64,000 nucleotides of DNA, from contig WLWX01000001.1 in the NCBI GenBank assembly GCA_012103375.1, positions 2,398,492-2,462,491 on the forward strand. The letters are read 5' to 3'. Of this stretch, positions 9,463 through 18,562 are shown piece after piece. Source of the DNA: Paracoccaceae bacterium (lineage in GTDB: Bacteria > Pseudomonadota > Alphaproteobacteria > Rhodobacterales > Rhodobacteraceae). Positions within the stretch are counted from its first letter, which is position 1. Every line of letters begins with the position of its first letter. The notes under the pieces were generated by a model, which worked only from the letters and a program-made list of their open reading frames with translations, did no database searches and was not told where the DNA came from. Made by a program: the position numbers and the translations under genes.

Positions 9463-9548
9463 GCCCGAGTGGCGGAATGGTAGACGCAGGGGATTCAAAA
9501 TCCCCCGATGGCAACATCGTGAGAGTTCGAGTCTCTCCTCGGGCACCA
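9463..9548 (+). tRNA. tRNA-Leu(CAA)
   Basis: The acceptor stem GCCCGAG (9463-9469) pairs with CTCGGGC before the discriminator A and an encoded CCA (9546-9548). The anticodon stem GGGGA/TCCCC holds the loop TTCAAAA, giving anticodon CAA, which reads UUG. A long variable arm (GATGGCAACATC) and the T-loop TTCGAGT make it a type II leucine tRNA of 86 nt. Confidence 0.97.
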
Positions 9549-9674
9549 AAGTCGTATAACGAAGAAATGCGACGACGACCCTCAAAGCCTTGCGATGGGC
9601 AGCCGTCGCTCCGCCGAACTGGCGATTCAACGCAAAACCGGGCCGGGCATTGTGGGCGGAAAGCTCCTTACCCT

Positions 9675-9690
9675 GTGCAACCGGTTGCAC
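9675..9690. promoter_or_regulatory. Palindromic LacI-family operator
   Basis: GTGCAACCGGTTGCAC is a perfect 16-bp palindrome with the central CG and the AACCGGTT core characteristic of LacI-family operators. It lies about 70 bp upstream of the lacI-type gene starting at 9763. The simplest reading is autoregulation. No other target is visible beside it. Confidence 0.7.
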
Positions 9691-9762
9691 CTGTGCCCGC
9701 GCAGCGCGTAGCATACCGCATCGGCGCATCATTGGCGCCCCGGCAATCACGGGTAGGGCCAG

Positions 9763-10788
9763 GTGGCAGTAACGTTGAAGGATGTGGCCGAAAAGGCGGG
9801 CGTTTCGCGCTCGGCAGTGTCACGCACCTTTACCGAGGGCGCGTCGGTTTCCACCAAGACACGTTCCAAGGTCGAGCGTGCTGCAAGCAGCCTGGGGTAT
9901 CGGCCCAACTTTCTGGCAAGCAGCCTGACGACCCGGCGCACCAAGCTGATCGGATTGGTCAGTGACAACTTTCACAACCCGATCTTCCTGGAGGTTTTCG
10001 ACCTGTTCACCCGGTCGTTGCAGGATCGCGGTTTGCGGCCGCTGCTGGTGAACCTGTCGAGTTCAACCGAACCGGAAAAATCGGCACAGATGTTGCAGCA
10101 ATATTCGGTCGATGGGGTGGTGCTTGCGTCCTCGACCCTGCCACCGGCCTTTGCCGAGGCGTTTCGCAAGTCCGACGCGCCGATTGTGCATTCGTTCGGT
10201 CGCTATACGGATGCGCCGCAGGTGCATGTGGTCGGGATCGACAACCGGCAGGGCGGGCAGTTGGCCGCGCAGGCGCTTCTGGATCGCGGTTACCGGCGGA
10301 TCGGCCTGATGGGGGGGCCGAAGGATGCAACCTCGACCCAAGACCGTGCCGAAGGGTTCATGGAGGTATTGCGCAACGCGCCGGGTGTCGACGTCTCGAT
10401 CAGCTATGCGGAGGCCTATTCCTTCCGCGCCGGTCGCGCCGAGATGACCCGCCTGGTCGCGGAAGGCCCCGCCGAGGCTTATTTTTGCGGCGACGATGTG
10501 CTGGCCATCGGCGCGATGAGTGCGATTGAAAGTGCCGGGCTGAGTGTTCCGGGCGACATCGGGTTGATCGGTCTGAACGATATGGAAATGGCGGGCTGGG
10601 AAAACATCAACCTGACAACGATTTTTCAGCCGGTCGAACAGATTATCAAAACCAGTATCGAATTGATCGTTGCAATGATTGAAGACCCGGATCAGGCCCC
10701 CAAATCGCAACTGTTCCAGTGCCGCCTGATTGAACGTGGCACGTTGCGCCCGATATCGGGGCCGGGGGAGCCAGGTTCGGGCGTGTAG
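9763..10788 (+). CDS. LacI-family transcriptional regulator
   Basis: The 341-residue protein has the N-terminal LacI helix-turn-helix (VTLKDVAEKAGVSRSAVSRTF, residues 3-23) and hinge helix (NFLASSLTTRRTKLIGLV). A periplasmic-binding-protein-like effector domain follows to about residue 330. Translation most likely starts at GTG 9763. The ligand is unknown, and no sugar transporter or catabolic genes adjoin it. The next gene is a convergent IMPase-family phosphatase. The palindrome at 9675-9690 is a good candidate for its own operator. Confidence 0.9.
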   Translation: MAVTLKDVAEKAGVSRSAVSRTFTEGASVSTKTRSKVERAASSLGYRPNFLASSLTTRRTKLIGLVSDNFHNPIFLEVFDLFTRSLQDRGLRPLLVNLSSSTEPEKSAQMLQQYSVDGVVLASSTLPPAFAEAFRKSDAPIVHSFGRYTDAPQVHVVGIDNRQGGQLAAQALLDRGYRRIGLMGGPKDATSTQDRAEGFMEVLRNAPGVDVSISYAEAYSFRAGRAEMTRLVAEGPAEAYFCGDDVLAIGAMSAIESAGLSVPGDIGLIGLNDMEMAGWENINLTTIFQPVEQIIKTSIELIVAMIEDPDQAPKSQLFQCRLIERGTLRPISGPGEPGSGV

Positions 10789-10811
10789 GGCGGCTGACGC
10801 CTGACGGGCGC

Positions 10812-11600
10812 TCAGAATGCGGCGTCGCAGATACCCAGCAACTCGTCCCAGATCACCGGGGTGGCGGCGATGACGCGTCCGCCGTTGACGATTGCAGCGT
10901 CGGCGTCCTGTTCTTCGACACGGCCGCCCGCCTCGTGCACCAGAAGTTGCCCTGCCAGGTAATCCCAGGCGTTCATGTGATCTTCGGCATAGGCCAGCAG
11001 CCGCCCGGCGGCCACCATGGCCAGGGATGCGGCCCCCGATGCGTTGCGATAGAACAACCCGCCGCGCGCATCAATTTCGCGGATCAATGCGTGGATGGCA
11101 CCGGGTTTGGACCGCCCTGAATAGCCCACGCCAATGGTCCCGTCGTGAAACCCTTCGGATGTGGCGACCCGCAGGGGTGCGGCGTTGCAGAAGGCGCCGC
11201 CGCCGCGCTTTGCCCAGAACATCTCGGCATGGACAGGGTCATGGACAACGCCAACCTCAGTTCGGCCCTGATGCACGCAGGCAAGAACCACGGTCCAGAC
11301 CGGAATTCCGGCCACAAAGTTGGCGGTGCCGTCAATCGGGTCAATGACCCAGGTGTATCCCGACGTGCCCGGCGTCGGCGCGTGTTCTTCGCCCACGATG
11401 GTGTCACCTGGAAAGGCGGCGGCAAGGGCGGCGCGGATCTCCAGCTCGACATTCCGATCCGCCTCGGACACCAGATCCTGATGGCCTTTGCGCTCTATCG
11501 TAAGCTCACCCAGGGCGCGAAAATAGGCGAGTGCCGTTTCGCCGCTGCGCTGGCAGATATCCTTGGCAACGTTCAGCCGTTCGGTGATTGGGTCGGACAT
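10812..11600 (-). CDS. Inositol monophosphatase-family phosphatase
   Basis: The 262-residue protein carries the metal-binding motifs of the IMPase superfamily: GEEH, WVIDPIDGTANF and WDYLAGQLLVHEAGG. Members hydrolyse inositol phosphates, histidinol phosphate or 3'-phosphoadenosine nucleotides using magnesium, and sequence alone does not decide among these. The ATG at 11600 is chosen because GGAAAG precedes it and the protein then begins at the usual family N-terminus (MSDPITERLN). A longer frame reaching 11861 would add an unrelated arginine-rich extension overlapping modA on the other strand. Confidence 0.85.
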   Translation of the reverse strand: MSDPITERLNVAKDICQRSGETALAYFRALGELTIERKGHQDLVSEADRNVELEIRAALAAAFPGDTIVGEEHAPTPGTSGYTWVIDPIDGTANFVAGIPVWTVVLACVHQGRTEVGVVHDPVHAEMFWAKRGGGAFCNAAPLRVATSEGFHDGTIGVGYSGRSKPGAIHALIREIDARGGLFYRNASGAASLAMVAAGRLLAYAEDHMNAWDYLAGQLLVHEAGGRVEEQDADAAIVNGGRVIAATPVIWDELLGICDAAF

Positions 11601-11724
11601 GTGGCATCTTTCCTGGCGGTATTCCGTGACACAGACGCATCCTTTTTGCCGACAGTCAAATTCCCGTTGCCAGATGCCTGGGACGGCTTGCAATTCGCCG
11701 CGTTGCAGCGTTCGATACGCGCCC

Positions 11725-12462
11725 ATGCTAGGCCGCCTGATCCTTCTATGCCATCTGCTGGCCCTTCCGCTGCGCGCCGCCGACGCGGCCGAGGTTACGG
11801 TGGCCGTTGCCGCCAATTTCCTGACCACGGCCAAGGCGTTGGCGCAGCAGTTCGAGGGCACTTCGGCGCACCGATTGCTGTTGGTCGGCGGTTCGACCGG
11901 GCGGCTGGCCGCGCAGATCGACGCGGGTGCGCCGTTTGACGTGTTCCTGTCCGCAGATACCGCGCGGCCTCAGGCGCTGCTGGCATCGGGCAGGGCGGTC
12001 CAGGTCGGCCCCTATGCCGTCGGGCGGCTGGTGCTGGCCGGGCCGGTCGGCATGCCGGACACCTGGGCCGCAGCGTTGGCCGACGCGTCCAACGCCCCGC
12101 TGGCGTTGGCGAACCCCGATCTTGCCCCATACGGCGCGGCGGCGATGGCGGCGTTGCAGGCCCAGGCGCTGACACCGACCGCGCTGATCACCGGTGACAG
12201 CGTCGGGCAGGTGGCAGCCTTTCTGGCGACCGGGAATGTGGAATACGGCCTTCTTGCGCTGGCGCAGGTGCGCGACGCGCTGGACCAAGACCCCCGATTT
12301 GCATTTGTTGAGGCGCCGGACAGTGGCGCAGTTCTGCTGCAATCGGCCGCCTTGCTGCGCGATACGGTTGGGGCGCGGGCCTTTTTTGACTGGATCGTCG
12401 GACCTGACGCCGCCAAAGTTATCGAGGCCGCAGGCTATCACCTACCGGCGGACGGGCGATGA
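11725..12462 (+). CDS. modA: Molybdate ABC transporter, periplasmic binding protein
   Basis: The 245-residue protein has a signal peptide (LILLCHLLALPLRAADA) and then the ModA-type sequence VTVAVAANFLTTAKALAQQFE, with the oxyanion-binding SGSTG-like stretch GGSTGRLAAQI and DVFLSADTARP. ModA delivers molybdate to ModBC. The start at 11725 places the signal peptide at the N-terminus. The gene overlaps modB by ATGA, giving the operon modA-modB-modC. No modE regulator gene is present here. Confidence 0.93.
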   Translation: MLGRLILLCHLLALPLRAADAAEVTVAVAANFLTTAKALAQQFEGTSAHRLLLVGGSTGRLAAQIDAGAPFDVFLSADTARPQALLASGRAVQVGPYAVGRLVLAGPVGMPDTWAAALADASNAPLALANPDLAPYGAAAMAALQAQALTPTALITGDSVGQVAAFLATGNVEYGLLALAQVRDALDQDPRFAFVEAPDSGAVLLQSAALLRDTVGARAFFDWIVGPDAAKVIEAAGYHLPADGR

Positions 12463-13124
12463 GCGGCGCAATCTTCCTGACGCTGCAACTTGCCGCGGTG
12501 ACGACCGTGTTGCTGCTGATCCTGTCGATGCCGCTGGCCTGGTGGCTGGCCACAACCCGCAATCGTCTGCGCCCGGTTGTCGAGGCGGTGACCGCGTTGC
12601 CGCTGGTGCTGCCGCCGACCGTGCTGGGGTTCTATCTGCTGGTGCTGATGTCCCCGGACACTCCGTTGGGGGCGGCCTGGGTTCAGGTGACCGGCAGCAC
12701 GCTGGCATTTTCCTTCGCGGGGCTGGTGGTCGCGTCTGTGATCTATTCCCTGCCGTTCGCCGTGCAGCCGATGCAGGCGGCGTTTCAATCCGTTGACCGG
12801 CAGATGACCGAGGCTGCGGCGACGCTGGGCGCAACGCGCGGTGACGTGTTCCGAAACGTGGTCTTACCGCTGTCGCGGCGTGGCGTGCTGACGGCAGCTG
12901 TGCTGAGTTTTGCCCACACGATCGGCGAATTCGGCGTCGTTCTGATGGTGGGCGGCAATATTCCGGGGCGCACGCGCACCGTTTCAATCGAGGTGTTTAC
13001 CGCGGTCGAGACTTTGGACTGGGCGACGGCGCATCGGTTGTCGCTGGGGCTGCTGGTATTCTCGCTGATCGTGCTGATCGGGGTCTATGCGCTGAACCGG
13101 CGCGGGGCAGGGCGGCTTGGATAG
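12459..13124 (+). CDS. modB: Molybdate ABC transporter, permease
   Basis: The 221-residue integral membrane protein has about five or six helices. The EAA loop that contacts ModC reads EAAATLGATRGDVFRNVVLP, and the segment LSFAHTIGEFGVVLMVGGNIPG is strongly conserved in ModB. It overlaps modA by 4 bp and modC by 8 bp, so the three are translationally coupled. Confidence 0.95.
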   Translation: MSGAIFLTLQLAAVTTVLLLILSMPLAWWLATTRNRLRPVVEAVTALPLVLPPTVLGFYLLVLMSPDTPLGAAWVQVTGSTLAFSFAGLVVASVIYSLPFAVQPMQAAFQSVDRQMTEAAATLGATRGDVFRNVVLPLSRRGVLTAAVLSFAHTIGEFGVVLMVGGNIPGRTRTVSIEVFTAVETLDWATAHRLSLGLLVFSLIVLIGVYALNRRGAGRLG

Positions 13125-14109
13125 GGTGCTGGACATCGACGTGGCGTTGGACCTGCCGGATTTCCGGTTTGCCCTGCGCGAACAGGTGCCGTTGCAGGGG
13201 ATCACTGCCGTGATGGGGCCATCGGGAAGCGGCAAAACCACCTTCCTGCGCGTCCTTGCCGGGCTTGAACCGGGGGCCACCGGAGCCCTGCGTTTTGCGG
13301 GCGAGGTCTGGCAGGACGCGACGACCCATCGTCCCGCCCACGCCCGGCGGGTCGGCGTGGTCTTTCAGGATGCGCGGCTGTTTCCGCATCTGGACGTTGC
13401 GGGCAACCTTGCCTTTGGGGCGCGGCGGCGCGGTGTTGCTTCTGATCAGGTTGCCCGCGTGGCCGAAGCACTTCAGATCACGCCGCTGTTGGGTCGCCGG
13501 ATTGACCGGCTGTCGGGAGGAGAGGCGCGCCGGGTCGCGGTGGCGCGCGCCCTGTCGGCGGCGCCAAGGCTGCTGTTGTTGGATGAACCGCTCAGCGGGT
13601 TGGACGCCGATCTGCGTGACACAACCCTGCGGGTAATTGCCGAGGCTGTTCGCGCGCTGGCGATCCCTGCGATTTACGTCAGCCATTCCCGGTCCGAAGT
13701 GTCGGCGTTGGCCGATCGCACCCTGGCGTTTGCCGGTGGCGGCAGCACGGGTTGGCAGGCCGCGCCCGTGGTGCTGACAGCGCAGGCAAAGGCGCGCGAT
13801 GACCGGGTCATTCTGCAACTGGGCGACGTTGAAATCCCGGCCCCGCCGGGCACGGATGCGAACGCACCTGTCGCCCTGGCTGTTGCGCCCGACGACCTGT
13901 TCGTTTCCGAGCGTGATCCGGGCAGAAGCTCGGCCAAGTTCAGCATTTGCGCTACGGTCGACGAGGTCTCCCCCGACCAGATCACGCTGCATGCAGGCGG
14001 GCAGATGGTGACCGTACCGGTCAGAGGAATGCTGAAAACAGCGCCACCCGCGCCGGGTGATCGCCGGTGGCTGTCGGTGCGAAAATTCTGGCTTCGGGCG
14101 GGCGATTGA
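13117..14109 (+). CDS. modC: Molybdate ABC transporter, ATP-binding protein
   Basis: The 330-residue protein has Walker A GPSGSGKTT, the Q-loop in GVVFQDARLFPHLDV, signature LSGGEARRVAVARAL and Walker B LLLLDEPLSGLD. A C-terminal TOBE/Mop-like domain follows from about residue 255. It energises molybdate uptake. The start is probably TTG at 13117, inside the end of modB. GTG at 13126 is an alternative with the same frame. Confidence 0.93.
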   Translation: MDRVLDIDVALDLPDFRFALREQVPLQGITAVMGPSGSGKTTFLRVLAGLEPGATGALRFAGEVWQDATTHRPAHARRVGVVFQDARLFPHLDVAGNLAFGARRRGVASDQVARVAEALQITPLLGRRIDRLSGGEARRVAVARALSAAPRLLLLDEPLSGLDADLRDTTLRVIAEAVRALAIPAIYVSHSRSEVSALADRTLAFAGGGSTGWQAAPVVLTAQAKARDDRVILQLGDVEIPAPPGTDANAPVALAVAPDDLFVSERDPGRSSAKFSICATVDEVSPDQITLHAGGQMVTVPVRGMLKTAPPAPGDRRWLSVRKFWLRAGD

Positions 14110-14405
14110 TACCCTGTTGAGGCGCGCGAATGCGTCATGATTTTGCTGTAGCGCCTTCAGCGCCGCAAGATGCCCGCGCGAATCAGCGTGACGTTCACGT
14201 CACTTGCCGATGCATTTGTTACCCGCCCGAAGGCGATGCGCATCAAATTGGTACAAATTTGGATTGAATTTTTATCGATTTTTCCACTTTTTGCCGTGGT
14301 TGGTCCATTTTTATTTCACGGTTTGGTCGCAGTGGGCTAATAGACCCACAAGATGTTGCGCGATGTGCGTGCAGTTGCAGGTTTAACGAGTATTGGAATT
14401 CACGC
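14110..14405. promoter_or_regulatory. Upstream region of the Hint-domain gene with a 16-bp inverted repeat
   Basis: This 296-bp gap holds the perfect inverted repeat gtgacgttcacgtcac at 14188-14203 (6-bp arms, 4-bp spacer). A clearly AT-rich stretch follows at about 14240-14330, likely the promoter of the gene at 14406. No small gene was recognised. Confidence 0.5.
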
Positions 14406-15194
14406 ATGTCCGCCGACGCCCAAGCCGACGCCCATTTGGAACACCCGCAAGGGTCTTCGCAGTCTGGCGCGCCACTTGCCGAACATCCTGAAATTGACCG
14501 ATCCTTCGAACCGATTGCGCGCAACGTCGGGTCCGTCGGGGCGCCACAGACTCAGGTTGTTCCGATCCGGGCCATTCCGGGTGTCAACGTGCTTGGCCTG
14601 CGCCGCTTTGTGGAGTTTTCCAGCGTCGCGGACGCCACGCTTGTCGAAACAGACAAAGGCGCGCGACCGGCGCGTGAACTGAAGCCCGGTGATCTGGTGC
14701 AGACGCTGGACAATGGGTTGCAGCCGCTGGTCTGGACCAGCATGCGCGCCAGTCCCGCAACACAGCCGGGCGACGACGCAACACCGGTTCGCATCGTGGG
14801 CAATGCCCTTGGCAATGACCGACCAACCCGGCCCGTGGTCGTGGCACCGGATCAGAAGTTGCTGATAGATTGCCCGCAGTGCGAAGCGCTGCTGGGCCAC
14901 CGGCGCATTCTGGTTGCTGCGCGCAATCTGCTGCATCTGGACGGCGTGGACCGCGCCCTTGTTGCCGATCAGCCAATGGTCCATCTGATGCGCGCCGCGC
15001 GTGAGGTTTTGAACATCGGCGGCATCTGGGTGGACAGCTTTAGCCCCATAGATCCGCAGCTGAACGGCCTGTGTGATGACCAGCGCCGCGATTTGCTGGC
15101 GACCTGTCCGCGCCTGCAGTTTGCAGCCGGTCAGGCCGCATTTGTCATGTCGCTGCCAACCCTCAACGCGTCAGAGGCTGCGACGCTGCTGTAA
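14406..15194 (+). CDS. Hint (hedgehog/intein-type) domain protein
   Basis: The 262-residue protein contains a Hint_2-type domain from about residue 75: ATLVETDKGARPARELKPGDLVQTLDNGLQPLVW, then the B-block-like stretch PVVVAPDQKLLIDC and a HRRILVAARNLL segment. Such domains are common at the ends of secreted Rhodobacteraceae proteins. In most members the block starts with a Cys (CFTAGT..). Here the aligned position is Ser (SVADATLVET), which could keep or lose autoprocessing. The first 70 residues are low in recognisable features, and no signal peptide is seen. The domain call is firm; the function is unknown. Confidence 0.75.
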   Translation: MSADAQADAHLEHPQGSSQSGAPLAEHPEIDRSFEPIARNVGSVGAPQTQVVPIRAIPGVNVLGLRRFVEFSSVADATLVETDKGARPARELKPGDLVQTLDNGLQPLVWTSMRASPATQPGDDATPVRIVGNALGNDRPTRPVVVAPDQKLLIDCPQCEALLGHRRILVAARNLLHLDGVDRALVADQPMVHLMRAAREVLNIGGIWVDSFSPIDPQLNGLCDDQRRDLLATCPRLQFAAGQAAFVMSLPTLNASEAATLL

Positions 15195-15247
15195 GCGGAC
15201 GCTCTGCGCGGGTCCAAGGCCTCGGCTTCTCAACCAACGCCGCGCAC

Positions 15248-15877
15248 TCAGCCACGACCGGCGCGCCATGCCTCCCATGCCTCGGGCGTGTCGAGGTCCA
15301 GCGTTGCGTGCGCGCCCGGCAAGGGGACGGGGGTTATGTCTTCGCCCTGCAACAACGCGCGCGCGCCGGTATCCCCGACAAGGGTTCTCAGGCCATCAAA
15401 GCAGAGGCGCGGGAAAATCACCGGATGTCCGGGGCTGCCATCTGCGCCCATGCCCCGCGCAATACGGCCCGGCGCGCGCAAGAATGCCTGGATGACTGCG
15501 CCGATATCCGCCCCGTCAATCAGGGGCATATCCGCAGGCAGCACCATGATCCCGGTCAGTGCGGCCCCATCTCCAAGTGTCATCGCCGCCGCAGTTCCCC
15601 GCGCCAGCGAGGCGGACATGCCGCTGGCGGCATCAGGGACCGGAATGGTCATCAGGCGCGGATCCGCCAGTTTCGCCAGCACCTCCATCCGCCTGGGTGA
15701 ACCCGCTGGATCATAGGTGACGCCCACGCATGCGCCCGCCGACAAGGCGACACGCGCCTGACGCGCCAACAGCGCCGCTCCGTCAATGTCTTCAAGCAGC
15801 TTGTCGCGCCCACGCATTCGGGTCGAGGCGCCCGCCGCCGGGATCAGGATAAAGACCTTTCCCGGCGCGCCGGTCAT
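15248..15877 (-). CDS. MobA/MocA-like nucleotidyltransferase
   Basis: The 209-residue protein shows the nucleotidyltransferase signature LIPAAGASTRMRGRDKLLEDIDG at the N-terminus and the metal-binding VLPADMPLID in the middle. A GHPVIFPR segment, typical of CTP:molybdopterin cytidylyltransferases, lies near the C-terminus. It may attach CMP to molybdopterin for xanthine-dehydrogenase-type enzymes, in keeping with the nearby mod genes. It is nevertheless the last gene of the liv-type operon, with its ATG overlapping the stop of the permease gene (ATGA at 15874-15877). Related proteins act on other sugar or cofactor phosphates, so the substrate is inferred. Confidence 0.8.
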   Translation of the reverse strand: MTGAPGKVFILIPAAGASTRMRGRDKLLEDIDGAALLARQARVALSAGACVGVTYDPAGSPRRMEVLAKLADPRLMTIPVPDAASGMSASLARGTAAAMTLGDGAALTGIMVLPADMPLIDGADIGAVIQAFLRAPGRIARGMGADGSPGHPVIFPRLCFDGLRTLVGDTGARALLQGEDITPVPLPGAHATLDLDTPEAWEAWRAGRG

Positions 15878-17181
15878 TTTTCGGGGATCAGACCGCGCGG
15901 GCTGAAGCGCAGAACGACCAGCAGGATCACACCCATCGTCAGCAGCCGCATATGCGCCGCACTTTCGATAAGGCGTTCGCCCAGCGCGGATCCTTCGGGC
16001 AACAGGCTGGTTATCCCGCTCATCACGGTCAGCCCGATGGGTTCGACCTGCACCCAGAGGAACCAGATCAGGAAACCGCCCAGCACCGCGCCCCAGTTGT
16101 TGCCGGACCCGCCGACAATCACCATGACCCAGACCAGGAAGGTAAATCGCAGCGGCTGATAGGCCCCCGGCGTCAGCTGACCATCGAGCGAGGTCATCAT
16201 CGCCCCCGCCAACCCGCAAATCGCGGAGCCCAGGATAAATACCTGCAAATGGCGCGCGGTGACGTCCTTGCCCATCGCCTCGGCCGAAACCTCATTATCG
16301 CGGATCGCCCGCATCATCCGCCCCCAGGGAGAGTTCAGCGCCGCCTGCGTCAGCCAGATCAGCGCCAGCAGAACGACCGTGAACAGCAGCGAATACCCCA
16401 GCTTGACGGTGATCGACGAGGCCGTGATCGGATCAAGGCCCCAGTCCTGCGCGAGGGCCAGGAAGCTTTCGGATTTTTGCAGATCAACTTCATATGGCAC
16501 CGGATAGGGGCGCGGCATGCCGATGACGTTCTTGACGCCCCGGCTCAGCCAATCTTCGTTCTTCAGTACGGCGATGATGATCTCGGCAATGCCCAGCGTC
16601 GCAATGGCGAGGTAGTCCGAGCGTAGCCCCAAAGCCGTCTTGCCGATGATCCACGCGGCCCCTGCCGCCAGCAGCCCGCCGATGGGCCAGGCGACGATAA
16701 TCGGCAAGCCCAGCCCGCCGAGGTATCCGGTCGCCGCCGGGTTGACGTCTTCGATCGCCTCGACCGCGGGGTCAAAGATGGCGCGATAGACGATGAAACC
16801 ACCGACCAGCACCGCAAGGATCGCAAACACGCGGGCGCGGCCTGTCAGCCGTTTCTGGGTGAACGCGGCCAGCGCAATGGTTGCCGCCCCGGCCAGCAGA
16901 CCGATGATGACGCGAACACCGCCTGCGGCCCAAGCCTCATTCGTGGGGGGCATCGACACCAGCACCGCGCCCAACCCGCCAAGGGCCACAAACCCCATGA
17001 CCCCGACGTTGAACAGCCCGGCGTATCCCCACTGGATATTCACCCCCAGCGCCATGATTGCCGAGATCAGGCCGAAGTTCAGGATCAGCAGGGCCGTGTT
17101 CCAGCTTTGGATAAAGCCGGTGGCGATCATCAGACCGGCGACAATCCCGAACAGGATGACTGGATGAATACGCCCGCTCAT
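15874..17181 (-). CDS. livM: Branched-chain amino acid-type ABC transporter permease (LivM)
   Basis: The 435-residue polytopic protein has the LivM signature GYAGLFNVGVMGFVALGG and the conserved cytoplasmic loop GRMMRAIRDNEVSAEAMGKDV that couples to the ATPases. It is longer than E. coli-type LivM C-terminal cores because of an inserted hydrophobic segment around residues 90-165. The gene overlaps livH upstream by 4 bp. Substrate specificity cannot be decided, as no periplasmic binding protein gene is in this operon. Confidence 0.9.
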   Translation of the reverse strand: MSGRIHPVILFGIVAGLMIATGFIQSWNTALLILNFGLISAIMALGVNIQWGYAGLFNVGVMGFVALGGLGAVLVSMPPTNEAWAAGGVRVIIGLLAGAATIALAAFTQKRLTGRARVFAILAVLVGGFIVYRAIFDPAVEAIEDVNPAATGYLGGLGLPIIVAWPIGGLLAAGAAWIIGKTALGLRSDYLAIATLGIAEIIIAVLKNEDWLSRGVKNVIGMPRPYPVPYEVDLQKSESFLALAQDWGLDPITASSITVKLGYSLLFTVVLLALIWLTQAALNSPWGRMMRAIRDNEVSAEAMGKDVTARHLQVFILGSAICGLAGAMMTSLDGQLTPGAYQPLRFTFLVWVMVIVGGSGNNWGAVLGGFLIWFLWVQVEPIGLTVMSGITSLLPEGSALGERLIESAAHMRLLTMGVILLVVLRFSPRGLIPEK

Positions 17182-18191
17182 ACAGCTTGCCCCTTGAACA
17201 GTCCGGTCGGCCGGAACAGCAGCACAATGATCAGCAGCACGAAACTGACCGCGAATTTATAGTCGGTGGACAGCAGCTGAACCAGGCTGTCGGGCGCCAG
17301 CGAGTCCGGCAGCAGATAGCCAAGCACCTTTTTCAGCGGATAGGTCACCGTCACTTCGGCAAAAGCGATGATGAACCCCCCGGCAATCGCGCCCAACGGG
17401 TTGCCCAGTCCGCCGACAATAGCCGAGGCGAAGATCGGCAGCAGAAGCTGGAAATAGGTGAAAGGCTTGAAAGATTTATCGAGGCCGTAGAGCACGCCCG
17501 CAATCGTCGCCAGTGTCGCAACAAGCATCCAGGTGATCATCACGACCCGTTCGGGGTTGATACCACTCAACAGGGCCAGATCTTCGTTGTCCGAAAACGC
17601 CCGCATCGATTTGCCGGTGCGGGTGCGGTTCAGGAACCAGAACAGGGCGATGACTACGAACACTGCGGTGACCAGCGTGATGCCTTGGGTGGTTTTGATG
17701 GACAACCCCTCGGCCAGGCCCGTCATCGCTTTGAACTCGCGCGCGCTGATGATGAAGCGCTCGCCGTCCAGGAAGTTCTGATCATCGGGGCCGATCACGA
17801 AGCGGACGAGGCCGTTCATTATGAACATCACACCCATCGAGACGATCACAAGGATCACTGGCGCGGCCTTCTGCGCGCGGTAAAAGCGATAGATGGTTCG
17901 GTCGGTGAACAGCAGTAGCAGCATCGTCATCGCGATACCGAAGGGCAGGGCCAGCAGGGCCGTGGGCAGCGGTCCGAAGGACACGCCCGCACCCTGAAGC
18001 GCCCAGGTCACAAGGATTGTCGACATCGCCCCGAAGGCCATCGTGTCGCCATGCGCGAAGTTCGAGAATCTGAGGATGCCATAGATCAGCGTCACCCCCA
18101 GCGCGCCCAGCGCCAGCTGGCTGCCATAAGCGATCCCCGGCACGATCACGAAATTCCCCAGCACGACCAGGGCATTCAGAAAGTCTGTCAT
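17178..18191 (-). CDS. livH: Branched-chain amino acid-type ABC transporter permease (LivH)
   Basis: The 337-residue membrane protein has the LivH hallmarks LGALGVTLIYGILRFSNFAHGD, GKSMRAFSDNEDLALLSGI and AIVGGLGNPLGAIAGGFII. It pairs with LivM to form the translocation channel. It overlaps both its neighbours by 4 bp (the small secreted protein upstream and livM downstream), showing a tightly coupled operon. Confidence 0.92.
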   Translation of the reverse strand: MTDFLNALVVLGNFVIVPGIAYGSQLALGALGVTLIYGILRFSNFAHGDTMAFGAMSTILVTWALQGAGVSFGPLPTALLALPFGIAMTMLLLLFTDRTIYRFYRAQKAAPVILVIVSMGVMFIMNGLVRFVIGPDDQNFLDGERFIISAREFKAMTGLAEGLSIKTTQGITLVTAVFVVIALFWFLNRTRTGKSMRAFSDNEDLALLSGINPERVVMITWMLVATLATIAGVLYGLDKSFKPFTYFQLLLPIFASAIVGGLGNPLGAIAGGFIIAFAEVTVTYPLKKVLGYLLPDSLAPDSLVQLLSTDYKFAVSFVLLIIVLLFRPTGLFKGQAV

Positions 18192-18562
18192 CCAATGAAC
18201 TCCACACAGCGCCCGTACTGGACGATTGGTGTCAGGCGCCCGGAACTGTCGAGGGCAGGGGTTACGATCATCGCGGTGCCGACCGGGGGCAGGTTGCCAC
18301 CGGCAGCCGCCATCGCGTCGAGGTCGAGCGTTAGGGTCTGCGGCCCGCGATCAGGCAGATAGGTATAAAGCGTCGCCAGCGGGTCGCCGTCGGCACGGCG
18401 CAGGAAGGCGGCAACGGTGCCCTTGCCGTCTTCGGTCCAGACAAAATCATCGCCACGCTCGGACAGGATGACCTGGCGGCCTTGCTCAAAAGCGCAGCGC
18501 AGGAACGGATCGTCGCGACCCTCGGCGAGGGTTGCGGTGGGGAGAAGGGCGAGGAGTAGCAT
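18188..18562 (-). CDS. Small secreted protein in the liv operon
   Basis: The likely product is 124 residues, from ATG 18562: a short hydrophobic signal peptide (LLLALLPTATLAEG) and a mature domain with two cysteines (LRCAFEQG and YGRCVEFIG). No family is recognised. The stop overlaps the livH start. The frame stays open upstream to about 18751, but that extension crosses the hairpin repeat at 18668-18696 and lacks a good start, so the shorter form is preferred. A non-ATG start slightly upstream would give the signal peptide a more basic N-terminus. Confidence 0.65.
   Translation of the reverse strand: MLLLALLPTATLAEGRDDPFLRCAFEQGRQVILSERGDDFVWTEDGKGTVAAFLRRADGDPLATLYTYLPDRGPQTLTLDLDAMAAAGGNLPPVGTAMIVTPALDSSGRLTPIVQYGRCVEFIG

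Noticed and set aside
11601-11861. Long N-terminal extension of the IMPase-family gene
   Set aside because: The extension is arginine-rich and non-conserved, overlaps modA and its upstream region, and the ATG at 11600 has a good ribosome site.
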